The notes: generated by a model not told the origin, from the letters alone. Positions 7,389 through 16,496 are shown, numbered from the stretch's first letter. The stretch is 64,000 nucleotides of DNA from Faecalimicrobium dakarense (GCF_000499525.1 NZ_HG529270.1:1-64000), one strand, 5' to 3'. Program-made: numbers and translations.

Positions 7389-7985
7389 CTAGTTTTGAGT
7401 TTTGAAATTAGAAAGAACTAAGTTTAATTCAAATTCCATTCTAGATTTAAGATTATAACTTCCCTCATGAAGACACCAGTCAAATATGGTACCTCTAGAT
7501 ATTCTCATAATTATCATAGTCAAATCTAATGAAGAAATAGAGCCATTCAATTCACCATTTTTTAGTGAATCTTCCACAATAGATTTAACTTCTAGTGCTA
7601 TATAACGGTCAGGTTTAGTAGAGTACTTTCCTTCTATTGAAAGTAAGTTTTTATATATTTCACTTACAAATACCCAGCCAAGCTCTTCCATCATATTAGC
7701 ACCTTCACCTAATAAAAATAATAATTTATCAAGGTTTGAACAAAAATTTCTTGTTTCAAGTCTATCCATTACCAGAATATCAACTTGCTCATAAGCTGTA
7801 TTAATTATTTCTGCTTTTGATTTGAAATGATGATAAAAAGCTCCTATTGAAATTTCTGCAACTTGACAGATATCTTGAATTTTCACACTATCAAAGCCAT
7901 TTAATTTAAAAAGTTCAGTGGCTACTTGTGTAATTCTAAGTTTGGTTGCAATAGCTTGTTTTTGTCTACTAGTTAATTTTTTCAT
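7389..7985 (-). CDS. TetR family transcriptional regulator
   Basis: The product has 198 residues. The N-terminal helix-turn-helix is typical (about residues 12-58: ITQVATELFKLNGFDSVKIQDICQ, then ISIGAFYHHFKSK), followed by an all-helical ligand domain. I prefer ATG 7985 over the upstream in-frame ATG 8012 because GAAAGG lies 7 bases before 7985 and the HTH then starts at the usual distance. The gene is divergent from hypB and lies between the two DUF5692 loci, so it probably controls this module. A candidate operator is the inverted repeat at 8147-8179 in the divergent promoter region. The inducer is unknown. Confidence 0.85.
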   Translation of the reverse strand: MKKLTSRQKQAIATKLRITQVATELFKLNGFDSVKIQDICQVAEISIGAFYHHFKSKAEIINTAYEQVDILVMDRLETRNFCSNLDKLLFLLGEGANMMEELGWVFVSEIYKNLLSIEGKYSTKPDRYIALEVKSIVEDSLKNGELNGSISSLDLTMIIMRISRGTIFDWCLHEGSYNLKSRMEFELNLVLSNFKTQN

Positions 7986-8146
7986 GACAAATACCTTTCT
8001 ATAGCACTGCAATGTTAATACAGTAAATTATATAATTATTTAGTATAGCATAAAAAGGCAAATATATAATGAAAAGTTGTGAAAGAAAATAAATGAAAAC
8101 TGTAAGTATATATTTACAAAATATGCTAAAACTGCTATATTTTAAT

Positions 8147-8179
8147 TACAGAATAAGATTCGGTGAAATTAATTCTGTA
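8147..8179. promoter_or_regulatory. Candidate operator between tetR and hypB
   Basis: TACAGAAT (8147-8154) and ATTCTGTA (8172-8179) are perfect 8-bp inverted arms separated by 17 bases, in the middle of the 279-base divergent intergenic region. The position fits a TetR or nickel-responsive repressor site. Binding is not shown. Confidence 0.4.
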
Positions 8180-8264
8180 TAAAAATGTTATAAAATTAAC
8201 AAATAGATGATGTAAAATTAAGCAAAATCGAATGGTCCATTAGAAATATTAAGGGGGGAATTTT

Positions 8265-8933
8265 ATGGAAAAATATAAAGTGATTGAGATAAAGGAAAGC
8301 GTTTTTGAAAACAATGATAAACAAGCAGATTTGCTTAGAGCAGATTTAAAGAAAGATAATACTTTTTTATTAAATTTAATGTCTTCTCCAGGTTCGGGTA
8401 AGACTACAACAGTTTTAAGAACTATTGAAGCATTAAAAGATGAAATAAAAATAGGAGTTATGGAAGCTGATATAGATTCAGATGTTGATGCCAATACCGT
8501 TTCAAAAACAGGAGCAAAAGTAATACAGCTACATACAGGTGGAATGTGTCATTTAGATGCAGATATGACCAAGCAAGGTTTAGTAGAACTTGGAACAGAG
8601 GATGTAGACTTTGTAATATTAGAAAATGTGGGGAATTTAGTATGTCCAGCAGAATTTGATACTGGTTCTTCAAAAAACGCTATGATACTTAGTATACCGG
8701 AGGGGCATGATAAGCCTCTCAAATATCCACTAATGTTTTCCATAGTGGATGTGGTTTTAATAAATAAAATTGATGCTATGGAGTATTTTGATTTTGATTT
8801 AGGTTTAGTTAAAGAATATATTAAAAAACTAAATCCAAATATAAAAGTTATAGAAATATCAGCCAAAACTGGCGAAGGTATGGATGAATGGGCAAATTGG
8901 ATAAGAAAAGAAATAAATGTATGGAATCAGTAA
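8265..8933 (+). CDS. hypB: HypB, GTPase for nickel insertion
   Basis: HypB is the GTP-dependent nickel chaperone that works with HypA in maturation of nickel enzymes, classically [NiFe]-hydrogenase. The 222 residues contain the P-loop SPGSGKTT (41-48), the switch/metal region GGMCHLDADM, ENVGNLVCPAEFD (metal-site Cys and G3 region) and the NKID guanine-specificity motif. The N-terminal CxxCGC high-affinity nickel motif and any His-rich stretch are absent, as in many clostridial HypB proteins. AAGGGGGG lies 7 bases before the ATG. It is followed by the oxidoreductase, DUF5692 copy 2 and hypA in the same direction with gaps of only 25-32 bases, so this is an operon. No hypC-F or hydrogenase subunit is near. 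Confidence 0.93.
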   Translation: MEKYKVIEIKESVFENNDKQADLLRADLKKDNTFLLNLMSSPGSGKTTTVLRTIEALKDEIKIGVMEADIDSDVDANTVSKTGAKVIQLHTGGMCHLDADMTKQGLVELGTEDVDFVILENVGNLVCPAEFDTGSSKNAMILSIPEGHDKPLKYPLMFSIVDVVLINKIDAMEYFDFDLGLVKEYIKKLNPNIKVIEISAKTGEGMDEWANWIRKEINVWNQ

Positions 8934-8965
8934 TATAATATAAAATTTTTTGGGGGGAGATTACG

Positions 8966-11650
8966 ATGGGAGTTAAAGAAAAGGTTCTTCAATTTGCAAA
9001 TCAAGTTAGCGGAAAAAAACCAGGATCTAGAGGGTACTTTGATGAAAATGATGCACGTTATAGAGTTTTAGAGCCAGTTGTAACAGATGAAATGGCAGAA
9101 GTTTTACTTTGTATGAAGATTAGACAAAAAACAACAGCTGAGAAAGTGGCACCTTTATGTGGAAAAAGTGTTGATAGGTGCACAGAGTTATTATTAGAAC
9201 TATCAGAAATAGGGGTAGTTTTTGTTAATGAAATAGATGGTATAGATACTTTCTGGTATGAAACTTGGGTACCAGGAATTATGGAAATGATGGTTAATAA
9301 TAAGGAGCAGGCTAAAAAATATCCCCAAATTCCTAAGGCATTTCATGATTATGGTGTGGAAAATGGACCAAAATCTACAGGAAGTTTTCCTCCAGGTGTA
9401 GGACTTATGCGTGTTATTCCAATAGAAACTGCCATAGATGGTGAAACAAGAAGAGCCTCATATGAGGAAATATCAAAATATCTAAATGATAGTGATAAAT
9501 TCTCTGTATCAGATTGTTCATGTCGTACAGCAAGAGAAAGTATGGGAGAAGGATGTGGTCATTTAAAAGAGGATATGTGTATTCAATTAGGCCATGCAGC
9601 TGAGTACTACATAAGAACAGGAAGAGGTAGAGAAATAACTAGAGAAGAGGCTTTTGAAATAATAAAAAGAGCTGAAGAAAATGGGTTAATGCACCAAATA
9701 CCAAACTTAGATGGTTCAGGAAAAACTCATGCCATATGCAATTGCTGTGGATGTTCTTGTTTAGCGCTAAAGGGTGGAAATATGTTTGCAAATACAGACA
9801 TGGTACGTTCTAATTATGTATCTAAAGTAGATAAAGATAAGTGTGTTGCTTGTGGTGAATGTGTAGTAAATTGCCCAACTAATGCTTTGAAACTAGGACA
9901 AAAACTATGTTCCAATAAACCTATTGTAGATAAAATAGAAAGAAAAGAGACACCAAGAAATACTAATTGGGGACCAGATAAATGGAATGAAGATTATAGA
10001 ACTAATAGAGAAGACGTGGTAGAAAGTGGAACAAGTCCATGTAAGACTGCATGCCCTGCTCATATAGCTGTTCAAGGATATATTAAACTTGCATCACAAG
10101 GGAGATACAAAGAAGCTTTACAACTTATAAAACAAGAAAATCCATTCCCAGCTATATGTGGTCGTATTTGTCCTAGAAAGTGTGAATCAGCATGTACAAG
10201 AGGAGATATAGATTCACCAATTGCCATAGATGAAATCAAAAAGTTTATAGCTGAACAAGATTTAAAAGAAGAGCATCGATTCATTCCTAAAAAGAGACAT
10301 AATTATGGTAAGAAGATTGCCATAATAGGTGGTGGACCTGCTGGACTTTCATGTGCTTATTATTTATCAATAGATGGATACAAGGTAACAGTGTTTGAAA
10401 AACAAAAAGCTCTTGGTGGTATGCTAACTTTAGGAATTCCTTCTTTCAGATTGGAAAAAGAAGTAGTTAATGCTGAAATAGAAATACTAAGACAAATGGG
10501 AGTTGAGTTTAAAACAGGTATAGATGTAGGTAATGATATTACTTTAGATGAATTAAGAAAAGAGGGGTATAAAGCTTTCTATTTGGCAATCGGTGCACAG
10601 GCTGGTAGAAGATTGAATATAGAAGGTGAAAATGCAAAAGGTGTTATCTCAGGAATAGAATTTGTACGTGATGTCAATTTAGGAAAAGATATAAAACTAA
10701 GTGGAAAAGTAGTAGTTATTGGTGGAGGTAATGTTGCTATAGATGTGGCAAGAAATGCAACGAGAGTAGGTGCAGATAGTGTAGATATGTTCTGTTTGGA
10801 AAATCGTGAACAAATGCCTGCTTTAGAAGAAGAAATAAAAGAAGCTTTAGAAGAAGAAATAGTAATAAACAACTCTTGGGGACCTAAGAGAATAATTGTA
10901 GAAAATGAAAAAGTAATAGGCGTAGAATTTAAAAAATGTATTTCTGTATTTGATGAAAATGGAAAATTCTCTCCAACGTTTGATGAAAATGATGTAAAAG
11001 TGGTAGATGCTGATTACGTTTTAATTTCAGTTGGTCAAAGTATTGACTGGGGTAATTTACTTAAAGGAAGTAAGGTAGAGTTAAATCCTAACAATACAAT
11101 AAAAGCTGATGGATTTACTTATCAAACAAATGAGTCAGATATATTTACTGGAGGAGATTCATATACTGGTCCTAGATTTGCCATAGATGCCATAGCAGCA
11201 GGTAAACAAGGAGCTATATCAATTCATCGTTTTGTTCAACCAGGACAAAGTTTAGTAAATGGACGTGACAGAAGAGATTATCATGAATTTGATAAGGAAA
11301 GCTTGCAATTAGAAGGATATGACAATATGCCAAGACAAAAACCAAATCATAAATCTGATGTAGAGACAAAAGAATCTTTCAAAGATATGCGTCTTACTTT
11401 TACAGAAAAACAAATGAAAAAAGAGACAGAAAGATGTTTAGGTTGTGGAGCTACTATTGTAGATGAATATATGTGCGTAGGTTGTGGTCAATGTACCACA
11501 AAATGTAAGTTTGATGCCATATCATTAGTAAGAAAATATGATGCAGAAGGTTTAGCTTATGAAGATATGAAACCAGCAGTAGTTAAAACAATTATAAGAC
11601 GAAAAGGTAGAATAATAACAAAGAAAGTTAAGGATGTATTTGTAAAATAA
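8966..11650 (+). CDS. Large Fe-S/FAD oxidoreductase with a GltD-like core
   Basis: A cytoplasmic 894-residue multi-domain redox protein. Order of domains: a small winged-helix-like segment (about 30-95); a Cys-rich region with a CxCR motif (C184, C186, C197, C205, then C258-C265); a ferredoxin 4Fe-4S motif (C293, C296, C299, C303); the N-terminal Fer4 domain of glutamate-synthase small subunit type (C359, C363, C398, C402, C406, C410); the FAD/NAD(P)-binding fold (GGGPAG at 455-460, GGGNVAIDVARNA further on); and a C-terminal CLGCG plus CVGCGQCTTKC cluster. Such GltD-like proteins move electrons between NAD(P)H and Fe-S clusters. Its place between hypB and DUF5692/hypA suggests it feeds electrons to the module's enzyme. 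It is not glutamate synthase: no large subunit is present. Confidence 0.8.
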   Translation: MGVKEKVLQFANQVSGKKPGSRGYFDENDARYRVLEPVVTDEMAEVLLCMKIRQKTTAEKVAPLCGKSVDRCTELLLELSEIGVVFVNEIDGIDTFWYETWVPGIMEMMVNNKEQAKKYPQIPKAFHDYGVENGPKSTGSFPPGVGLMRVIPIETAIDGETRRASYEEISKYLNDSDKFSVSDCSCRTARESMGEGCGHLKEDMCIQLGHAAEYYIRTGRGREITREEAFEIIKRAEENGLMHQIPNLDGSGKTHAICNCCGCSCLALKGGNMFANTDMVRSNYVSKVDKDKCVACGECVVNCPTNALKLGQKLCSNKPIVDKIERKETPRNTNWGPDKWNEDYRTNREDVVESGTSPCKTACPAHIAVQGYIKLASQGRYKEALQLIKQENPFPAICGRICPRKCESACTRGDIDSPIAIDEIKKFIAEQDLKEEHRFIPKKRHNYGKKIAIIGGGPAGLSCAYYLSIDGYKVTVFEKQKALGGMLTLGIPSFRLEKEVVNAEIEILRQMGVEFKTGIDVGNDITLDELRKEGYKAFYLAIGAQAGRRLNIEGENAKGVISGIEFVRDVNLGKDIKLSGKVVVIGGGNVAIDVARNATRVGADSVDMFCLENREQMPALEEEIKEALEEEIVINNSWGPKRIIVENEKVIGVEFKKCISVFDENGKFSPTFDENDVKVVDADYVLISVGQSIDWGNLLKGSKVELNPNNTIKADGFTYQTNESDIFTGGDSYTGPRFAIDAIAAGKQGAISIHRFVQPGQSLVNGRDRRDYHEFDKESLQLEGYDNMPRQKPNHKSDVETKESFKDMRLTFTEKQMKKETERCLGCGATIVDEYMCVGCGQCTTKCKFDAISLVRKYDAEGLAYEDMKPAVVKTIIRRKGRIITKKVKDVFVK

Positions 11651-11675
11651 AAATATAATAGATACGAGGTGCATT

Positions 11676-12611
11676 ATGGGAATTTTATATGAAAAAATGA
11701 CCTTTGAAGGATGGGGAATTTTCCTATTTGTATTACTTGCATTGATGGCATTCAATGAATTTGGAAGATCAACAAAATGGGCAGGTATATTATTATTTTT
11801 AATAGTACCTACATTTTTAACTATTTATGTCTGGCCAACTACAGCAGCACCAGGCAATGAATATGGAACGGGAACTTGGTTTAACTGGGTGAAAACTTAT
11901 TCAGCACTGGCTGGGTGTATTTGGTTTATGGCTCTTAGATATATTCCATCATTACAAAAGAAAAAATGGGCATTAATTCTTCCAGCAGTGATTTTAGCAT
12001 TAAATATATTTGAAGCATCTATTAGGGACTTCCAAATTTTTACTTATGGGTTAACTGATGGTGGAGTTGTAGATAATCTTTGGACAATATCTGGACCTTG
12101 GAATATTATGAATGGTATAGCAGGAATATTAAATATAATTACAATTTGTGGTTGTTATGGAATATTTATATCGAAAGATAAGACAAAGGATATGATATGG
12201 CCAGATATGATATGGACATGGATTATAGCTTATGATGTATGGAACTTTGCTTATACTTATAACTGTATATCAGATCATTCAATTTATTGTGGTGCAGCTT
12301 TATTACTTTCATGTACTATACCAACTTTCTTTATAAAAAGAGGAGCATGGTTACAACATCGTGCTCAAACATTGGCTCTTTGGATTATGTTTGTTATGAC
12401 TGTGCCTCAATTTGCTGATAGAATAGCGCCAGTTGCCACAACGCATAACAAGACAGCGTTCTTTGTAGTAAGTTTAATATCTTTAATTGCAAATGCAGCT
12501 TTAGCGATTTATCAATTTAGTAAAATAAGAAAAAATAAACTTAATCTAATAAAAGATGAAATTTACACAGATACTAATGCTTATAGAAATGTGCTTGCTG
12601 AAAATAAGTAG
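11676..12611 (+). CDS. DUF5692 family membrane protein, copy 2
   Basis: A 311-residue polytopic membrane protein, paralogue of 6168-7091 and co-transcribed with hypB, the oxidoreductase and hypA. The same blocks are present: IRDFQI, FISKDK, WPDM, AYDVWNFAYTYNC-x2-DH-x2-YCG (C197, D200, H201, C205) and RGAWLQHRAQTLALW. This is the only unassigned protein in a nickel-chaperone operon, so it is the natural candidate for the nickel-dependent or nickel-carrying component. That is inference from context and from the conserved Cys/Asp/His set. It could equally be a transporter or an electron-transfer membrane anchor. GAGGTG lies 7 bases before the ATG. Confidence 0.8.
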   Translation: MGILYEKMTFEGWGIFLFVLLALMAFNEFGRSTKWAGILLFLIVPTFLTIYVWPTTAAPGNEYGTGTWFNWVKTYSALAGCIWFMALRYIPSLQKKKWALILPAVILALNIFEASIRDFQIFTYGLTDGGVVDNLWTISGPWNIMNGIAGILNIITICGCYGIFISKDKTKDMIWPDMIWTWIIAYDVWNFAYTYNCISDHSIYCGAALLLSCTIPTFFIKRGAWLQHRAQTLALWIMFVMTVPQFADRIAPVATTHNKTAFFVVSLISLIANAALAIYQFSKIRKNKLNLIKDEIYTDTNAYRNVLAENK

Positions 12612-12637
12612 ATGTAAAACAGGAGTAGGTGAAAATA

Positions 12638-12979
12638 GTGCACGAGCTAGGGGTAGTTATAGAAGTTGTAAAAACAGTGGAAAAAGTAGCGTTAGAAAAT
12701 AATTTAACAAAAATAGATAGCGTGGTATTACAGATAGGAGAGTTATCTTCTATGATACCTAAATATATAAAAAGCTGTTTTCCAGTAGCAGTAGATAATA
12801 CAAGTTTGCAAGACACGAAGCTGAAAATAGAAGTTATACCTGCAAATGGTATGTGTAAAAGTTGCAATAAAGTATTTAATGTAAAAGAAAATAATGGGCA
12901 ATGTATTCATTGTAGCAGTAAAAGGTGGGATTTACTCAGTGGAAAAGAGTTTATAATTAAGGAAATAGTAGCCTATTAA
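12638..12979 (+). CDS. hypA: HypA, nickel metallochaperone
   Basis: HypA binds nickel through its N-terminal Met-His and delivers it with HypB. I chose GTG 12638 although an in-frame GTG at 12629 also exists, because the family must begin M-H-E and this start gives MHELGVVIEVV. AGGTG lies 6 bases upstream. The product has 113 residues. The structural zinc site is present: C73-x2-C76 and C89-x2-C92. The longer start would bury the nickel-binding His2. It is the last gene of the hypB operon; a terminator follows. Confidence 0.9.
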   Translation: MHELGVVIEVVKTVEKVALENNLTKIDSVVLQIGELSSMIPKYIKSCFPVAVDNTSLQDTKLKIEVIPANGMCKSCNKVFNVKENNGQCIHCSSKRWDLLSGKEFIIKEIVAY

Positions 12980-12981
12980 AT

Positions 12982-13026
12982 AAAATGTAGTTATTAAGTA
13001 TAAAAACTTAGTAACTACATTTTTTA
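12982..13026 (+). terminator. Terminator of the hypB-hypA operon
   Basis: AAATGTAGTTATTAAG pairs with CTTAGTAACTACATTT, followed by T residues. Confidence 0.85.
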
Positions 13027-13042
13027 ATAGGAAGATATAAAG

Positions 13043-13093
13043 TCAATATTGAAATCCACGAAAAGGATATTGATTAATCAATATCCTTTTTTG
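13043..13093 (+). terminator. Second terminator, preceded by a remnant of element A
   Basis: ATTGAAATCCACGAAAA (13048-13064) is the exact 3' half of element A without its 5' arm. It runs straight into the hairpin AAAGGATATTGATT/AATCAATATCCTTT with a T run. The 5' half of the element has been lost or was never present. Confidence 0.7.
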
Positions 13094-13234
13094 TATTTTT
13101 TTAGTAATAGATTGATTAAATAACAATAGCGAGAATAATAAAAATATATACAATATACGGTAATATTATGATAAAATATGTAATAAAAAGGGGCTAAAAT
13201 AAATCATTTATAAGTTGGTAAGAAGGGAATAAAA

Positions 13235-15634
13235 ATGTTATCTATATATAATAAAATTAGTGACTATATAATAGTATTAAATTGTACGGGGGAAATAATT
13301 TTTTGTAATGAAAGCTTTTTAAAGCGATTAAACTATAATCACGAGGAAATATTAAATTTAAATATAGTTAAAATAATAAGCGAAAATAATAATATTAATA
13401 ATATAGTAAAAGAATCTGGGGAAAAAAACGAAACTTTAGAGTTTTATTCAAAGTCAAATGAACTAGTCAAAATCAATTCAAATATAATCATAGAAGATTT
13501 TAATAATGATAAAAGTATTTTTATTATAGGTAAAGAAGTACAGTCAAAACAATATACGATGGAAATGTTAGAGGATCTTTTAGATAATATTGATACTTGT
13601 GCATTTGTTGTAGATGATTCTGGAAAGTATTTATATGCAAATAAGGTTCTTACTAATTTACTAGGCAAAAAAAGAGAAGATATTATTGGAAGTTATAATA
13701 GTGATAATTGGCATTATGATATTTATAAGGAATTTGAAAAAAATGATAGAGAAGTATTTAAGAATAAAAGCCCAAAGATATTTAATGAAAAATTATTATA
13801 TGATGATATTATTCATTGGTATAAAAGCTACAAAGCTCCAATATTTGATGAAAATGAAAGGCCTAAATATATTGTAGCAACATCTAAAAATATTGATCTA
13901 TCAAAAGCCATATCAGAAGAGTTATATAAAAACTATAATAAAGTAACAATTGAAAATGACTTTAATGAAAATAGTAAAAAGAATGTGGATTTAAATAAAA
14001 TATTAAAAAATATTGGAGAACATATACTTGATTATACAAAAGCAGATGGTCTTTCTATATTACTTTATGATAGTGATAAAGAAGGATTAGTACCTGTTAT
14101 AAAATTAAAAAATGCTAATATAAATTTTAAAAATATAGAATTTATTTCATTTAAAAAAAATGATTTATATTCACATATATATAGAAGATATTTTAATTGT
14201 ATGTTTAAAAAAGCTAAAATGCCTAATTTAGCAAGAACAAATAATAACCGTATGGATAGATTAGATTATGCTGGTAATTATGTAATGGAGTTAAATAATG
14301 AGCTTATTGGATTTATAGGTTTAAGCTATAGCAATGGCAATGCTCCTAAATTTAATAGCGATGAGTATATGAAATATGTATGTAATAAAATAGCCATGAT
14401 GATTAAAAATATCAGACTTTCAAATGAGGTATCTATTGAAAATAAAAAACGTAAATATACAGAAAAAGAGCTAGAACGGTATTTAAATGTTTCAGTTGAT
14501 TTAATAGCTGTAGTAGGAAAGGATGGATATTTTAAAAAACTAAGTTGTAATTGGTGTAATGTTTTAGGATGGACAGAAGAAGAATTATTATCAATGCTAG
14601 TTGTAGATATTATTCATCCTAAAGACTTAGAAATCTTTAGGAGCAGAAAGCAATCAGAGTATATAGAAGGTAAAACTGCTAGAGATATTATTCGATATAG
14701 GCATAAGAATGGAAACTATATTTTTCTTGAATGGAGTGGTGAGTATATAGTTGATGAAGAAGTATATGTAGCAACAGCAAGAGATATTACAAGAAAGTTA
14801 GAAATAGAAAAAGAAAAAAGAACATTAGAAGAAGCAGTCCAGCTAGAGGTTGTAAAAAATGAATTCTTTTCAAATATATCTCATGAATTTAGAACTCCAA
14901 TAAATATTATATTAGGTACTATGCAAGTGATTAACAAAAATATAGAAAAAAATAATATACAAATAAATAGCTTAAAGAAACATACTAACTACATAAAACA
15001 AAACTCATACAGATTATTAAGGTTAGTAAATAATCTAATAGATATAAGTAAAATGGATATAGGAATGTATGAGCTTAGATGTTCTAATCAAAATATTATA
15101 AATATTATTGAAGATATAACTCTATCTGTAGCAGATTATACAAAAAATAATAAAATAAATCTTATATTTGATACAAATAAAGAAGAAGTTATTACATACT
15201 GTGATCCAGATAAAATAGAAAGAATAATGTTAAATATTTTATCTAATGCGATAAAATATACACAAGAGAATGGTTTTATAAAAGTTAAAATTAACTCTAC
15301 ACAAGATGAAATAATAGTTTCTGTAAAAGACAGCGGAGTAGGGATATCAAAGGATAAATTAGATATTATATTTGATAGATTTGGACAAGTAGATAGTTCG
15401 TTTAATAGAAAATGTGAAGGTAGTGGCATTGGACTATCACTAGTGAAAAACTTAGTAGAAATGCATGGAGGGGAAATACATGCAAATAGTGAAGTTAATG
15501 AAGGCTCAGAATTTATATTTAGTATTCCGATTAAGCTAAAAGAAGAAGATAATGATAATGAATATGATGTTGATAGAAAATGTAAACATGTAGAACGATG
15601 TGATATAGAGTTTTCAGATATATATAGTATGTAA
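13235..15634 (+). CDS. Orphan sensor histidine kinase with PAS and GAF domains
   Basis: A 799-residue kinase without signal peptide or membrane span, so it is probably cytosolic. Domains in order: PAS-like (about 1-75), PAS (about 110-230), GAF-like (about 245-400), PAS/PAC (about 410-525), HisKA with the phosphorylated His in SNISHEFRTP (H550), and HATPase with the N box (NILSNAIKYT), G1 (VKDSGVGIS) and G2 (GSGIGLSLVK). The last 30 residues, with HVERCD, lie beyond the catalytic domain. No response regulator is adjacent. In this bacterial group multi-PAS orphan kinases often act on Spo0A or other distant regulators; that link is inference. Confidence 0.9.
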   Translation: MLSIYNKISDYIIVLNCTGEIIFCNESFLKRLNYNHEEILNLNIVKIISENNNINNIVKESGEKNETLEFYSKSNELVKINSNIIIEDFNNDKSIFIIGKEVQSKQYTMEMLEDLLDNIDTCAFVVDDSGKYLYANKVLTNLLGKKREDIIGSYNSDNWHYDIYKEFEKNDREVFKNKSPKIFNEKLLYDDIIHWYKSYKAPIFDENERPKYIVATSKNIDLSKAISEELYKNYNKVTIENDFNENSKKNVDLNKILKNIGEHILDYTKADGLSILLYDSDKEGLVPVIKLKNANINFKNIEFISFKKNDLYSHIYRRYFNCMFKKAKMPNLARTNNNRMDRLDYAGNYVMELNNELIGFIGLSYSNGNAPKFNSDEYMKYVCNKIAMMIKNIRLSNEVSIENKKRKYTEKELERYLNVSVDLIAVVGKDGYFKKLSCNWCNVLGWTEEELLSMLVVDIIHPKDLEIFRSRKQSEYIEGKTARDIIRYRHKNGNYIFLEWSGEYIVDEEVYVATARDITRKLEIEKEKRTLEEAVQLEVVKNEFFSNISHEFRTPINIILGTMQVINKNIEKNNIQINSLKKHTNYIKQNSYRLLRLVNNLIDISKMDIGMYELRCSNQNIINIIEDITLSVADYTKNNKINLIFDTNKEEVITYCDPDKIERIMLNILSNAIKYTQENGFIKVKINSTQDEIIVSVKDSGVGISKDKLDIIFDRFGQVDSSFNRKCEGSGIGLSLVKNLVEMHGGEIHANSEVNEGSEFIFSIPIKLKEEDNDNEYDVDRKCKHVERCDIEFSDIYSM

Positions 15635-15663
15635 AAATTAAGAAATTATATAGTAAAGGTAAA

Positions 15664-15711
15664 ATTGTGGGTATGATTGTTGTGAATCGTCTTCCCATTG
15701 GAATCCACGAA
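15664..15711 (+). repeat. Dispersed element A, copy 5
   Basis: TTGTGG (15665-15670) pairs with CCACGA (15705-15710), one pair being G-U where other copies have C-G. The loop contains GTGAATCGTCTTCCC and ATTGGAAT. A terminator follows directly. Confidence 0.75.
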
Positions 15712-15743
15712 AAAGTATTGATGCTTTTATCAATACTTTTTTT
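15711..15743 (+). terminator. Terminator of the orphan kinase gene
   Basis: AAAAGTATTGAT pairs with ATCAATACTTTT around a short loop and ends in a T run. Confidence 0.85.
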
Positions 15744-16073
15744 AGTTATCAGATACTGAATTGATAATATTATTAGGATAGTATTATACTATTGAGATAA
15801 AAATAAATCATAAATGGGGAAATAAATACATGTTTATGATAATGATAATAGATGATAATGAACATTTCAAAGCCTTGAAATTTAGTCAGATTGTACTGAT
15901 ATATATCCATCTAGGTGCAAAAAATAACCATTGAGACAACAAGTATTGCTCATTTTTATCATTAATGTTATCTTATTTGTAAAATCTAGACAAATTTTTA
16001 TGACCATTTTAAACTATCTTATTTATTTAAATACTAAAGGGATACGAAATATATTTTTATATAGGAGGAAGTT
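15744..16073 (+). other. Intergenic region with one doubtful 34-codon frame
   Basis: A 34-codon frame (15830-15934, beginning MFMIMIIDDNEHFKAL) follows GGGGA at a workable distance. It has no recognisable domain and no repeat elsewhere. The IIDDNEHF stretch faintly recalls the start of a receiver domain, so it may be a stub of a deleted response regulator. The rest shows nothing beyond AT-rich sequence and the AGGAGG of the next gene. Confidence 0.3.
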
Positions 16074-16376
16074 ATGAAAATAGGATATTATGCTGTTTTT
16101 AATTATGAGGAATATGATAAACATGAGAAAGAATATGGAATAGCCATAGAATTTCCTGATATACCAGAGTGTATAAGTTGTGCCAGGTCAGAAAAAGAAG
16201 GCCTTTTTATGGCAAAAGAGGTATTAGAGCTTGTAACCGTTAATATGAAAGTTTATGAACTACCAAAGATGAGTGAGCTTTCTGATATAAGTTTGAAAGA
16301 ACAGGAGAAAGCTTTTTATATATCATATAATACGGAAGATATAGACTTATCAGAATTTACATTCTACGATGATTAA
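16074..16376 (+). CDS. HicB-like protein without a HicA partner
   Basis: The product has 100 residues. The first 55 follow the HicB antitoxin fold: an initial strand (YYAVFNYEE), IAIEFPDIPECISCARSEKEG, then AKEVLELV. HicB proteins usually neutralise the HicA mRNA interferase from a neighbouring gene, but no 60-80-residue HicA-type frame flanks it on either strand. The C-terminal part lacks an obvious ribbon-helix-helix or HTH DNA-binding domain. It may be a solitary regulator or a decayed toxin-antitoxin remnant. AGGAGG lies 6 bases before the ATG. Confidence 0.65.
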   Translation: MKIGYYAVFNYEEYDKHEKEYGIAIEFPDIPECISCARSEKEGLFMAKEVLELVTVNMKVYELPKMSELSDISLKEQEKAFYISYNTEDIDLSEFTFYDD

Positions 16377-16455
16377 AAATTAAAAAACAACATCGAAGAA
16401 TAAATATTTATATGCTGGGGTTAAAATATGATTATAGATTTTATAAGGAGAATAC

Positions 16456-16496
16456 TTGACAGTGTCAATTATTATAGATATAATTGACACTATCAA
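16456..16496 (+). promoter_or_regulatory. Consensus promoter overlapped by two palindromic MarR-type operators
   Basis: TTGACA (16456-16461), a 17-base spacer and TATAAT (16479-16484) form a perfect sigma-A promoter. Two 13-bp palindromic boxes overlap it: TTGACAGTGTCAA (16456-16468) on the -35 and TTGACACTATCAA (16484-16496) just after the -10. The pair is itself arranged as an inverted repeat. A repressor bound here would block RNA polymerase. The MarR-like gene at 17098 is the obvious candidate. Confidence 0.8.

Noticed and set aside
8966-11650. Glutamate synthase small subunit (GltD)
   Set aside because: Only the central part is GltD-like; there is no gltB, and the extra N- and C-terminal Fe-S regions make it a different enzyme.
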